Shown one piece after another: positions 7,030 to 14,788 of a stretch of 48,652 bases of DNA. The notes below the pieces were generated by a model that saw only the letters and a program-made list of their open reading frames with translations, did no database searches and was not told where the DNA came from. The stretch is from Candidatus Hebobacterum abditum. GTDB lineage: Bacteria; Armatimonadota; Hebobacteria; Hebobacterales; Hebobacteraceae. Where the stretch lies: contig JALGXW010000028.1 of NCBI GenBank assembly GCA_029821875.1, positions 1 to 48,652 on the forward strand. The letters are read 5' to 3'. The first letter of the stretch is position 1. Every line of letters begins with the position of its first letter. The translations under genes were made by a program, and so were the position numbers.

Positions 7030-8121
7030 CTAGTCCGCCTTCCCGACGAGCTCCTTCCAGCGCCACACCATATACTGGTAGCTCTCCCAGGAGACGTCCG
7101 GCGGGATGCCGTGGTCCATGTGGGGGATGAAGCGGCCGAGGGCCAGGATCGGCCTCAGGCGTTCGATCTCCGCCTCCATCGCGGCCCTGTCTTTCGTCAT
7201 GGCTCGCTTGTCGATGTGGCCGAGCGCGTGCAGGTCCGGGTGAGTCTTCAGCAGGTACGGCACGTCGTTTCCGGCCTGCACCTCGTAGGGGAAGATGCCG
7301 TTGAGTCCCGCTTCGAGGAAGAGCGGGGTGAGCTGGTGCATGTGGCCGTCGCTGTCGACAAGCTTGATCGTCGCGCCCCGCTCGTCGGCGAGGCCCATGA
7401 GCTTCTGGTAGTAAGGCATCAGGAAACGCCTGAACATCGCGGGTGAGATGAGAGAGCCGTTCTTGCTCGCCATATCCTCCCAGGTGTAGATCGCGTCGAT
7501 CCTGATCTCGTCGAACAGTTGGGTGAGCAGCGCAGACCAGAGGTCACAGAGCGCGGTGTTGATGTCCTCGATCAGCTCCGGCTCCTGCGCCATGGCGATG
7601 AGGCACGCTTCCACGCCCATCATTGTGCGCGGACCGCTCAGAAAGCCATATGGGTAGAAGCCCACGCCTATCAGCCCCTCGGAATCCCGGAGTTCCCCGA
7701 CCCGCTTGTCCCAGTCCGCCGGGAATCGCTCAGGTGTGTCAGGGCTGAAGCGCCACTTGTGCTCCTCCCACGTCTTGCGGTCCTTGACGGGGTAGTCGAG
7801 CCACTCCGACATGCTGGTGCCGTCCTTGCGGGCCCGTTGGAGGACGCCCTGCTCGTCTCGGAAGACGATGTGCTCCTCGTCCTCGTCGAGCTGCTCCCGC
7901 TCGAAGCCCGGGCAGAGCCCGAAGTTCACCCCCGGGCCCGCCCCGCCGGAGTCGAAGCCGAACAGGGCGTACCAGTCGTCGTCGTTCTTCATCCCCTCCC
8001 GCTTCCACCGCCGGTGCGTCTCCTCCCACGGCCCCCACTGGCAGACGAAGGGAACGCGGTCCACTGGCTCGCCGGTGAAGAACGCTATCATCCGCTCGCG
8101 GTGCGTCATCGAATCAGACAT
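7030..8121 (-). CDS. Uroporphyrinogen decarboxylase (URO-D) superfamily protein
   Basis: A 363-residue TIM-barrel protein of the URO-D/cobalamin-methyltransferase superfamily. I start it at ATG 8119-8121 (MSDSMTHRERMIAFFTGEPVDRVP), the classic N-terminal pattern of the family; the frame is open a little further upstream. Further family marks are SGPRTMMGVEACL, YTWEDMASKNG and KLVDSDGHMHQL. Members of this branch are rarely true heme enzymes. In saccharolytic Planctomycetes, Armatimonadota and relatives many copies sit beside sugar genes with unknown roles. No other heme gene is near; the next gene downstream in the direction of transcription is DUF5661 and the next upstream is a GH2 glycosidase. 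A second paralogue lies at 16172-17242. Confidence 0.88.
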   Translation of the reverse strand: MSDSMTHRERMIAFFTGEPVDRVPFVCQWGPWEETHRRWKREGMKNDDDWYALFGFDSGGAGPGVNFGLCPGFEREQLDEDEEHIVFRDEQGVLQRARKDGTSMSEWLDYPVKDRKTWEEHKWRFSPDTPERFPADWDKRVGELRDSEGLIGVGFYPYGFLSGPRTMMGVEACLIAMAQEPELIEDINTALCDLWSALLTQLFDEIRIDAIYTWEDMASKNGSLISPAMFRRFLMPYYQKLMGLADERGATIKLVDSDGHMHQLTPLFLEAGLNGIFPYEVQAGNDVPYLLKTHPDLHALGHIDKRAMTKDRAAMEAEIERLRPILALGRFIPHMDHGIPPDVSWESYQYMVWRWKELVGKAD

Positions 8122-8217
8122 TACGCGCACCCCATCTCTTGCCCTCATTCCCCGTGGGCACTGGGCTTGTCGCGACCACGAACGCGCCGAAGCCTGGCGC
8201 TGTCAAGGCGCCCAGCG

Positions 8218-9945
8218 CTACCGGCCCTCCACCGCGGCCTCCTGCTCGTTGATGGCGCGGATGACGGCCGGGTCGAACTTCGGCTTGCGGTCATAGCTGT
8301 AAAGCCCGTTGACCTCTTGCTCGATGTCGTAGAGCTGCGTATAGCAGAACCCGCATATCTTCGGGTGGAGGAGGATCGCTTCCGTCAGGGCGCGGTAGCG
8401 GGCCAGGAACTCCTCCTCGGTCTTCGGCCGGTCGCCGTACCCCCAGGCCTTGTCATCCGTCTGTCCGGGGTTCCACCAGACGCCACCATACTCGCTCACG
8501 AAGTAGGGCTGGCCCCGGTGCGGTGCGTCGAATGCCGAGTTCCGGAATGGCTCGCCGTCCCCGGCGAAGGCGGCGAAGAGGGCGGCAAACTTCTCCGGGT
8601 CCTGCTCGTAGCTGTGGCAGTCGTCGACATCGGTGACCGCGTGGACATAGCCGCTGGTGTCGATGACCGGCCGCGTCGGGTCGAGCTGCTTCGTCGCCCA
8701 GTAGACGGCGGGCACAAGCGCCGGAGTAGGCTCGTGCCGGGTCTCGTTGAGTGGGCCCCAGCCCACCACCGATGGGTGGTTGAAGTCCCTCTGTACCACG
8801 GCGAGCCACTCCGGTAGGATGCTCGCCAGCGCGTCGGGCAGCGAGATGTCGAGGCCCCAGCTCGGGTATTCACCCCACACGAGATAGCCGAGGCGGTCGG
8901 CCCAGTAGAGGAAGCGCGGCTCGAACACCTTCTGATGGAGGCGGGCCCCGTTGAACCCCATCGCCTGGGAGAGGTCGATGTCGCGCCGCAGCGCGTCGTC
9001 GTCGGGCGCGGTGTAGATGCCATCGGGGTAGTAGCCCTGGTCGAGCACGAGCCGCTGAAAGAGGGGCCGGCCGTTGAGGAGGATCGCCGGTGACTCGAGG
9101 TCGATCTGCCGCATTCCGAAGTAGCTCTCGACGCGATCGACGAGGCTGTCGCCCGCCGTCAGGTGCAGCTCCAGGTCGTACAAGAAGGGATCATCCGGCG
9201 ACCACGCCCGCGCCTCACCCAGGTCGAGATCGAGCGCGGCCGCCCCGCCCTGCACGTCGGCCCCCACCTTGGCCACCTCCGCGCCCTCCGCGCGGGCGAC
9301 CGCGATCACGACGTGATCGGAGGCAGCGTCTGTCGTCTGAACCACGACCGAGAGGCGGCTACGCTGGACGTCGGGCAGGAACCGGGCGCGCTCCAGTCGG
9401 ACGGCCGGCGCCGCCTCCAGCCACACCGTCTGCCAGATGCCGGTGGTGCGGGTGTAGAGGCAGCCATAGGACTCGGGCCTCTCGGACTGCTTCCCGGACG
9501 GCTGGAGAGCGCTGCCAGTGTCATCGATGGCCCGCACGACGAGTTCGTTGTCGCCGTCGCGCAGGTGAGGCGTGATGTCGAACTCGAACGGGGAGTAGCC
9601 GCCGCGATGGGAGCCACCTAGGCGGCCGTTCACCCAGACCGTTGTCTCGTAGTCGACGGCGCCGAAGTGCAGCACGCGGCGGCCCTGCCACTCATCGGGC
9701 GGGCGGAAGGTGCGCCGATACCACACCGCGGGCATGAATTCGGTCTTGCCGAGGCCGGAGAGCCGCGACTCCGGAGCGAATGGCACCACAATGCGGCCGC
9801 TCAGCGGATGGCCGCAACACAACCCGCGGTCGAGCCCGGAGAGGTCACGGTCCTCTTCGAACTCCCACTCCCCGTTGAGGCTCAGCCAGTCGGGGCGCAC
9901 CCACTGTGGGCGCGGGTATTCCGGTCGCGGCAAGTCTCTACTCAT
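8218..9945 (-). CDS. Glycoside hydrolase family 2 (beta-galactosidase/glucuronidase type)
   Basis: A 575-residue protein, start taken at ATG 9943-9945 (MSRDLPRPEYPRPQW) with GAGG about nine bases upstream. The N-terminal jelly-roll sugar-binding domain (about 15-180: LSLNGEWEF, PLSGRIVVPFAPES, WYRRTF, VNGRLGG.HRGGYSPFE) leads to an Ig-like domain and a TIM barrel. The barrel has the acid/base Glu in GPLNETRHEP (E401) and the nucleophile Glu in FVSEYGG (E485). There is no signal peptide, so it should act on imported oligosaccharides or glycosides in the cytoplasm. Sugar specificity cannot be read from sequence. Its start overlaps the preceding gene's stop by eight bases, placing it in the dus/coaX gene string. 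Confidence 0.93.
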   Translation of the reverse strand: MSRDLPRPEYPRPQWVRPDWLSLNGEWEFEEDRDLSGLDRGLCCGHPLSGRIVVPFAPESRLSGLGKTEFMPAVWYRRTFRPPDEWQGRRVLHFGAVDYETTVWVNGRLGGSHRGGYSPFEFDITPHLRDGDNELVVRAIDDTGSALQPSGKQSERPESYGCLYTRTTGIWQTVWLEAAPAVRLERARFLPDVQRSRLSVVVQTTDAASDHVVIAVARAEGAEVAKVGADVQGGAAALDLDLGEARAWSPDDPFLYDLELHLTAGDSLVDRVESYFGMRQIDLESPAILLNGRPLFQRLVLDQGYYPDGIYTAPDDDALRRDIDLSQAMGFNGARLHQKVFEPRFLYWADRLGYLVWGEYPSWGLDISLPDALASILPEWLAVVQRDFNHPSVVGWGPLNETRHEPTPALVPAVYWATKQLDPTRPVIDTSGYVHAVTDVDDCHSYEQDPEKFAALFAAFAGDGEPFRNSAFDAPHRGQPYFVSEYGGVWWNPGQTDDKAWGYGDRPKTEEEFLARYRALTEAILLHPKICGFCYTQLYDIEQEVNGLYSYDRKPKFDPAVIRAINEQEAAVEGR

Positions 9946-10855
9946 GTCTCTGGTCCTCAAACTCGATGACGCCTGGCCGCCAGTTCACTTGCTCCGCCAA
10001 GCGGAGATAGTCGTCGTCGGCGAGTTCCTCTGGTCTCTTACCCGAGAGCGCCACGAGCACGCCTTCCATGACGTTCGCGCCGAAGCTCTCGCCCGAGATC
10101 GAGGGCGTCATCGTGATGAGCTTTGCCACCCCTCGCTTGCGAAGCTCATCAACGTCGGTGGCGCGTGTCGTGTTCGTCACGATCACCTTGCCGGTCAGTT
10201 CGGCAGGCATATAGCGACGGATGAACTGGAAGTCGCCCGCGATGATATCGGCAGACTCGAAGTACCGCGCGTGCTTGGTTTTCGTCGCCTCTTGCCGGTC
10301 GCCCGTTGGATAGAGCACCGACATGGGCAGCCGCCGGAGGACCGGTAACAGCATGGCGCCTAGAATGGCAACCTGTCTCAAGCTGGTAAGTGCCACCGGA
10401 ATGCCAACCGCGTAGATGAGATCGCCGAAGGCGACCTCAGCCCCGAGCTGTGGGAAGGTCTCGGCCATTCCGGGGCGGTCCACGGCCGACACGAGCAGGA
10501 CCCGCTTGCCTGAAACCTCGAGCGCGCCCTCGTCGACCAGCCGCCTCAGCAGCAGCGGCTCCAGCACCCGCTTTACCCCGCCGCCGTCCACAACCGGTGT
10601 CTCTTTGGCAGCGCCGGCCATTCGCGCCGCGTCCCGCAGCTCGTATCTCCGGCTGCCGGCCACGAGGTACCGGTTGACCCCGCCGAGACCGATCGCATCG
10701 ACCTTGCCGTCGCGTTCGGCGATCGCCTCCTCTGCCAGGTGCACGTTGCCGTCCGTGCCGATTCGTTCAAGGCGGAACGGCTCGCCCGCGAAGTCCATGT
10801 GGACCGAGCGGTTCCGCCGCGACGACCCGAGGCTGACGCTGACCACATGCTTCAT
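9938..10855 (-). CDS. Quinate 5-dehydrogenase-like protein, function uncertain
   Basis: A 305-residue protein starting at ATG 10853-10855 (MKHVVSVSLGSSRRNRSV), overlapping the dus stop as ATGA. The pattern LERIGTDGNV, VDAIGLGGVNRYLVAG and TPVVDGGGVKRVLE matches a family that databases label quinate 5-dehydrogenase, found mainly in Firmicutes and other anaerobes. The label is not backed by biochemistry known to me. Later segments (LVSAVDRPGMAE, GDLIYAVGIP, SADIIAGDFQFIRRYMP, VITNTT-like VIVTNTTRATDVD) suggest a Rossmann-like fold. It is tightly packed between dus and a GH2 glycosidase, so co-expression with both is likely. Confidence 0.75.
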   Translation of the reverse strand: MKHVVSVSLGSSRRNRSVHMDFAGEPFRLERIGTDGNVHLAEEAIAERDGKVDAIGLGGVNRYLVAGSRRYELRDAARMAGAAKETPVVDGGGVKRVLEPLLLRRLVDEGALEVSGKRVLLVSAVDRPGMAETFPQLGAEVAFGDLIYAVGIPVALTSLRQVAILGAMLLPVLRRLPMSVLYPTGDRQEATKTKHARYFESADIIAGDFQFIRRYMPAELTGKVIVTNTTRATDVDELRKRGVAKLITMTPSISGESFGANVMEGVLVALSGKRPEELADDDYLRLAEQVNWRPGVIEFEDQRHE

Positions 10856-11838
10856 CCGGGCCTCGCAGCCGCGCTGAGAGCGGCCTCCCGCGCCTCTCCG
10901 AGAATGGCGAACAGGTGGGCTTCCGCAGTGGCGTGATTGGCCTTCTCCCGGAGCGAGCGCGCCATGGGCATCCCCTTCAGGTACCAAGACACGTGCTTGC
11001 GCATCTCCCTGACGCCCCACTTGGGCCCGCGATCTGCGACGGCCAGTGAGACGTGGCGGGCCGCCAACTCAATCCGCTCCTCCACAGTCGGCGGCGGTGG
11101 GGTCGGCTCTCCGGCGAGGGCCGCTCCCGCTTCGCGGAAGATCCAAGGGTACCCGAGTGCTGCCTGGCCGATCATCACACCATCACAGCCGGTCACTTCC
11201 CTCATCCGCACCGCGTCGCTCGCGGAATTGACATCACCGCTCCCGACCACGCGAATTGCGACGGCCTCTCTCACACATCGGATGACGTCCCAGTCGGCCG
11301 CGCCGCGGAAGCGCTGTCCCACCCACCGCGGGTGCACTGAGACGGCGGCCGCGCCGGCCCGCTCGCAGCGGCTCGCCATCTCGACTGCGTCCGCGCCGCG
11401 GTCTCCCCAGCCGGTTCGCAGCTTCACCACCACCGGCACGCTCGTCGCCTCAACGCAGGCGCGGACAATCGCTTCCCCGCGCTCCGGATCGGCCATCAGC
11501 GCGGCCCCGGCCCGGCCCTTCAGCACCTTCGGCACAGAGCAGCCCATGTTGATGTCCACAAGATCGGCTCCATGCCGCTCGGCCTCTACCGCAGCCTGGG
11601 CGACGACGTCGGGCTCGGCGCCGAAGATCTGCGCGCAGACCGGATGCTCCTCGGCAAGGAAGCGCAGCAGATCGTCCGTCTTCTGGCTGCGGTGGCGGAG
11701 AGCGTTCGCGCTGATCAGCCCTGTCCACACCGCGCTCGCACCGAGCTCACGGCAGAGAAGCCGGAACGGCCGGTCGTTGATCCCGGACATGGGAGCGAGT
11801 GCGACCGGCGGGTGTAGGGTCAGATCACCGATTCGCAT
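10852..11838 (-). CDS. dus: tRNA-dihydrouridine synthase
   Basis: A flavoenzyme that reduces uridine to dihydrouridine in tRNA D-loops. The 328-residue length is normal. I start it at ATG 11836-11838 (MRIGDLTLHPPVALAPMSG), since the longer open frame lies inside coaX. Family signatures are APMSGINDRPFR (15-26), DINMGCSVPKV with the catalytic Cys100, VVVKLRTGW, VSVHPRWVGQRFRG and VVGSGDVNSASDA (flavin phosphate-binding region). The C-terminal helical RNA-binding domain is present. It overlaps coaX by 14 bases and the quinate-dehydrogenase-like gene by four, indicating one polycistronic transcript. Confidence 0.96.
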   Translation of the reverse strand: MRIGDLTLHPPVALAPMSGINDRPFRLLCRELGASAVWTGLISANALRHRSQKTDDLLRFLAEEHPVCAQIFGAEPDVVAQAAVEAERHGADLVDINMGCSVPKVLKGRAGAALMADPERGEAIVRACVEATSVPVVVKLRTGWGDRGADAVEMASRCERAGAAAVSVHPRWVGQRFRGAADWDVIRCVREAVAIRVVGSGDVNSASDAVRMREVTGCDGVMIGQAALGYPWIFREAGAALAGEPTPPPPTVEERIELAARHVSLAVADRGPKWGVREMRKHVSWYLKGMPMARSLREKANHATAEAHLFAILGEAREAALSAAARPG

Positions 11839-12601
11839 CGGACCTGCCGCGGTTGTGCTCCCAGATGGCTGCGACTCCCTCGAGGGTGAGTGTCGGCACG
11901 ACCTCGTGCTGCACTCGTAGATACGACGATAGAAGCTCGGCGTCGCCGCCGGTGACCACCAGGGGAGTATTCGGCCCAATGGCCTCGCGTATGCGTGAGG
12001 CCAGGCCATCAATGAGCGAGGCCGTCCCGTAGGCCGCCCCGACGCGGATGCACGCTTCCGTGTCCGCGCCAATCGGCCCGGCGGGGAGATCACGGGAGGC
12101 CTTGGGCAGCGCAGCAGTGCGTTCCGCGAGGGCCTGGAAGCCGCTTGCCATTCCTACCCAGATGGCCCCGCCGAGGTATTCGCAGTCGGGCGACACGGCG
12201 TCGACGACGACCGTCGTTCCCACGCTCGCCACGATGACGGGAACACCGCACCGTCGCGCCGCCCCGACGGCCGCCGCAAGTCGATCCGGCCCGAGCCGAC
12301 GAGGAGTCCGGTAACGATTGACGAGTGGGCTCGGCATGTCGCCCCGCACGATGAACGCGGGCCGGCTCTCTCGCTCACACCACTGCACCCAGTCGCTCGC
12401 TGCCTCCGGAACGACAGAGCAGAGCGCGACCTCGAACTCCCCCTCCTCGCCTGCGTCGGCCGCTGCAGTGACCTGGGACGCGAGGTCGCCCGGCTTCGCC
12501 ACCCCGCTGGTCGGGCCGACCGACAGACCGCGGACCGCTCCCCCCTCCCATACTCCCACCTTCGTCGTCGTGTTCCCGATGTCGACGACGAGGAGCGTCA
12601 C
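11825..12601 (-). CDS. coaX: Type III pantothenate kinase
   Basis: Phosphorylates pantothenate in the first step of coenzyme A synthesis. A 258-residue protein with the ASKHA phosphate-1 motif VVDIGNTTTKVG at the N-terminus, the conserved LGPDRLAAAVGA segment, VVDAVSPDCEYLGGAIWVG (catalytic Asp region) and VVTGGDAELL. The start is GTG 12599-12601, overlapping the upstream stop as GTGA. No upstream frame gives a better N-terminus. It sits between a small membrane protein and dus in an overlapping run. A plausible promoter for the whole run lies at 12914-12942. Confidence 0.96.
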   Translation of the reverse strand: MTLLVVDIGNTTTKVGVWEGGAVRGLSVGPTSGVAKPGDLASQVTAAADAGEEGEFEVALCSVVPEAASDWVQWCERESRPAFIVRGDMPSPLVNRYRTPRRLGPDRLAAAVGAARRCGVPVIVASVGTTVVVDAVSPDCEYLGGAIWVGMASGFQALAERTAALPKASRDLPAGPIGADTEACIRVGAAYGTASLIDGLASRIREAIGPNTPLVVTGGDAELLSSYLRVQHEVVPTLTLEGVAAIWEHNRGRSDANR

Positions 12602-12888
12602 TCCGCTGCCTTTGTCCGAGCGGTGGCAAAGAGCTCGAGGCCCTTGGACGTGAAGAGCGAGCTGACATAGGCCATCACGAAGAGGAATCCTATCTGCACG
12701 CCCGCGGCCGCAAGCGGACGTGCGAGTCCCTCGCTGCCTTTGCGGCTCGTGCTGAGCAAGGCCTCGGGAACCTGGAAGAAGGCCGTCACCGCAAGCCCGA
12801 ATACCGCAACCATCATCGCGAGCCCCACCGCGAATATGATCCCGCCGACCCATCGCCCAGGTCTATGTTGAGCGCCAGATTCAGTCAT
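12598..12888 (-). CDS. Small two-TM membrane protein, unknown function
   Basis: A 96-residue protein with a strong GGAGGTAG ribosome site before ATG 12886-12888. Two hydrophobic segments (about 14-38 and 60-80) separated by a charged loop (STSRKGSEGLARP) predict a hairpin in the membrane. No cysteines or recognisable family motifs. It is the first gene of the coaX-dus run, sharing four bases with coaX, and is about 20 bases from the predicted transcription start. Confidence 0.75.
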   Translation of the reverse strand: MTESGAQHRPGRWVGGIIFAVGLAMMVAVFGLAVTAFFQVPEALLSTSRKGSEGLARPLAAAGVQIGFLFVMAYVSSLFTSKGLELFATARTKAAE

Positions 12889-12913
12889 GGTCTACCTCCA
12901 CATAACGCAGTGG

Positions 12914-12942
12914 ATTGTAGCAAATCGTCCGAGCCGGAGCAA
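12914..12942 (-). promoter_or_regulatory. Sigma-70-type promoter of the coaX-dus run
   Basis: Reading on the minus strand: TTGCTC (12937-12942), 17 bases, TACAAT (12914-12919; five of six consensus bases). The expected start of transcription is near 12907, leaving a leader of about 20 bases that contains the GGAGG site of the first gene. The -35 box is weak (three of six). Confidence 0.55.
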
Positions 12943-12968
12943 TCGGCGGGCCGTCAACATCCCTAACA

Positions 12969-13199
12969 TCAGCCTGGCCGCTCAGACTGGTTGGGCGGGC
13001 GCTTCGGGCAGTTGGCCCCATGCTCCTGGATGTTGTCCTTGGTCACCACCGCATCGCAGTGTCGGCAGCACATCACGTCTCCGAACGACGTGCGTCCCTT
13101 GCGATAGATCTCCCGCGGGGAGAAGACGAGTCTCGCCACCCACCACAGGGCGGCTATGCCCGCGAGAACGACGAGTCCCAGGACGATCAGGTAGGTCAC
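12969..13199 (-). CDS. Small membrane-anchored C2HC zinc-finger-like protein
   Basis: A 76-residue protein starting at GTG 13197-13199 behind GGAGGGG. One hydrophobic segment at the N-terminus (about 2-24) is followed by a basic linker and a cysteine/histidine cluster: C45-x2-C48, H60-x3-C64. The spacing is that of a small C2HC zinc finger facing the cytoplasm. Its C-terminus is Pro/Arg-rich. I recognise no family. It lies upstream of the coaX-run promoter and downstream of a GH4 gene on the same strand with a 104-base gap, so its transcription unit is uncertain. Confidence 0.65.
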   Translation of the reverse strand: MTYLIVLGLVVLAGIAALWWVARLVFSPREIYRKGRTSFGDVMCCRHCDAVVTKDNIQEHGANCPKRPPNQSERPG

Positions 13200-13303
13200 G
13201 TGTCATCCCCTCCTCGGCGGGGTGCCCTGCCACGACGTCTGCCCTTGGTGAGAGTACGCAGATCAGAAGTGCCACTCCCGCCCAGCGGGCGCACGGGCAG
13301 TGT

Positions 13304-14596
13304 CTACACGAACTCGGGCAGGAACTCCTCTTGAAGCGAAAGCATCTCGTCCAGCAAACGCGTTGCTCCGGCCACACTGTTGACATTAGGATCCAGTAGC
13401 AGCGCCTGCAGCAGCAGCTTCCTGTCTCTCGTGCGGTAGGCCTCCGTGACCAGCGAGTTGATCGTGCACTGCGTGCGGAGCATCGCCGCGAAGGCCTCCG
13501 GCAGCGGACCCACCGAGAGGGGGTGAACGCCCTCCCCGTCCACCCGCGCCGGCACTTCCACCGCCGCCTCTCGCGGCAGGTTCTCAATGTAGCCCTCCGT
13601 GTTGAGGACATTCACCGCCGGCCGAACGTTGCCGGTGTTCAGCTCGATGTCGGTGACGATGGGCACCGTCAGCTCGCCGCTTGGTCCCAAGATATGCTCG
13701 TCCAGGCTGACCTCGCCGCTCGCATAGGCCTCCAGACTCGGCTGCCCCGGGCCGTCATCTTCGGAGACGGCCCTCGACTCACGGCCATAGAACCATTTCA
13801 CGCCGGTGAACTCAGAGCCATACGACAGATACTCGCCGATGTGACCGTCCGCGGGGAAGGTGAAGATGCCGAAGATCTGGGCTAACTTGGTGAACAGCGG
13901 CTCGGTCTCCTCTGACCGATCCGCTGCCGCCATCTGTACCAGCTCGGGAAGCCACTCCTTTCCGGTGGCGCGCTCCTTCACAGTCAGGACACAGTAGAAG
14001 TGGTTGATGCCTGCAGACACCACATCGAACTCATCGATGGGGCGCTGGAGGTAGTCGGAGATGGCTTCGAGAGCACCGAACACGCCGTGGCAGATGCCGA
14101 TCGCCTTCACCTCCGTCAGATGAAGGATGGCGTGGAGAACACGTGATTCGGGGTTGGTGAAGTTCAGCAAGAGGGCATCGGGACACAGCCGCTCGACATC
14201 GCGGCAGATGGGGAGGATCAGCTCGAAGCTGCGCAGGGCGTGGAAGAGCGCTCCCGGGCCGCCGTTCTCGCCAAGGCAGTGGCGGAACCCGTGCGCGAGG
14301 GGAACGCGGAAGTCCTGCTCCCACAGCTCCATGCGCTTGCGCGCCACCGCGGTGATCACGTAGTCCGCTCCGGGCAGCGCCTCTGTGCGGTCGGTCGTGC
14401 TGTGCAGGGCGATGTCGCTGCCCGTGTGCTGCTTGATGCGTTCGGCCAGCTTCGCCATCGTGCCCAGCGCACGCTCATCCACGTCGACGAGACTCAACTC
14501 GACACCACGGCCCCGCAGCTCGGCGGCCTGCATCAGATCGGCGATCTGTCCGAGCCCGAAGCTGTGGCTTCCTGCGCCAATGAGGACTATCTTCAT
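13304..14596 (-). CDS. Glycoside hydrolase family 4
   Basis: A 430-residue NAD+- and metal-dependent glycosidase. Family 4 works by oxidation at C3 and elimination rather than by two glutamates. The nucleotide-binding N-terminus reads KIVLIGAGSHSFGLGQ. The metal ligands are Cys169 in GICHGVFG and His199 in AGINHF. The NFTNPE segment (145-150) and HIGEYL are also typical. Length matches alpha-galacturonidase/alpha-glucosidase members; the substrate cannot be fixed from sequence. The start is ATG 14594-14596 with a GAGAAGGAGCAG-like ribosome site. A second GH4 gene starts 192 bases away on the other strand, so both share a divergent regulatory region in which I find no clear promoter. Confidence 0.93.
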   Translation of the reverse strand: MKIVLIGAGSHSFGLGQIADLMQAAELRGRGVELSLVDVDERALGTMAKLAERIKQHTGSDIALHSTTDRTEALPGADYVITAVARKRMELWEQDFRVPLAHGFRHCLGENGGPGALFHALRSFELILPICRDVERLCPDALLLNFTNPESRVLHAILHLTEVKAIGICHGVFGALEAISDYLQRPIDEFDVVSAGINHFYCVLTVKERATGKEWLPELVQMAAADRSEETEPLFTKLAQIFGIFTFPADGHIGEYLSYGSEFTGVKWFYGRESRAVSEDDGPGQPSLEAYASGEVSLDEHILGPSGELTVPIVTDIELNTGNVRPAVNVLNTEGYIENLPREAAVEVPARVDGEGVHPLSVGPLPEAFAAMLRTQCTINSLVTEAYRTRDRKLLLQALLLDPNVNSVAGATRLLDEMLSLQEEFLPEFV

Positions 14597-14788
14597 CTGC
14601 TGCTCCTTCTCGCGTCCGCCAGTGTCAGTGGTGTCCTATTCGTCATCCCACGCCTAGTTACTGCAGGAGGGTCGTTTTCGCGGGCACATGCGAGTCGCCC
14701 CGCGGGAGCGACCGACGGCCCGACAGGAGTTGCTTCGCCCGCTGCCGAAGCCCCGCCAGGTCACAACTCGGAGGAGGACCCACGGCAC

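Noticed and set aside
7030-8121. True heme enzyme HemE
   Set aside because: The motifs fit the broader URO-D superfamily but not HemE in particular, and no heme genes are adjacent.
8122-8217. Promoter for the first URO-D gene from a TTGACA on the minus strand near 8200
   Set aside because: No -10 box is found at 16-18 bases; the hexamer alone is not enough.
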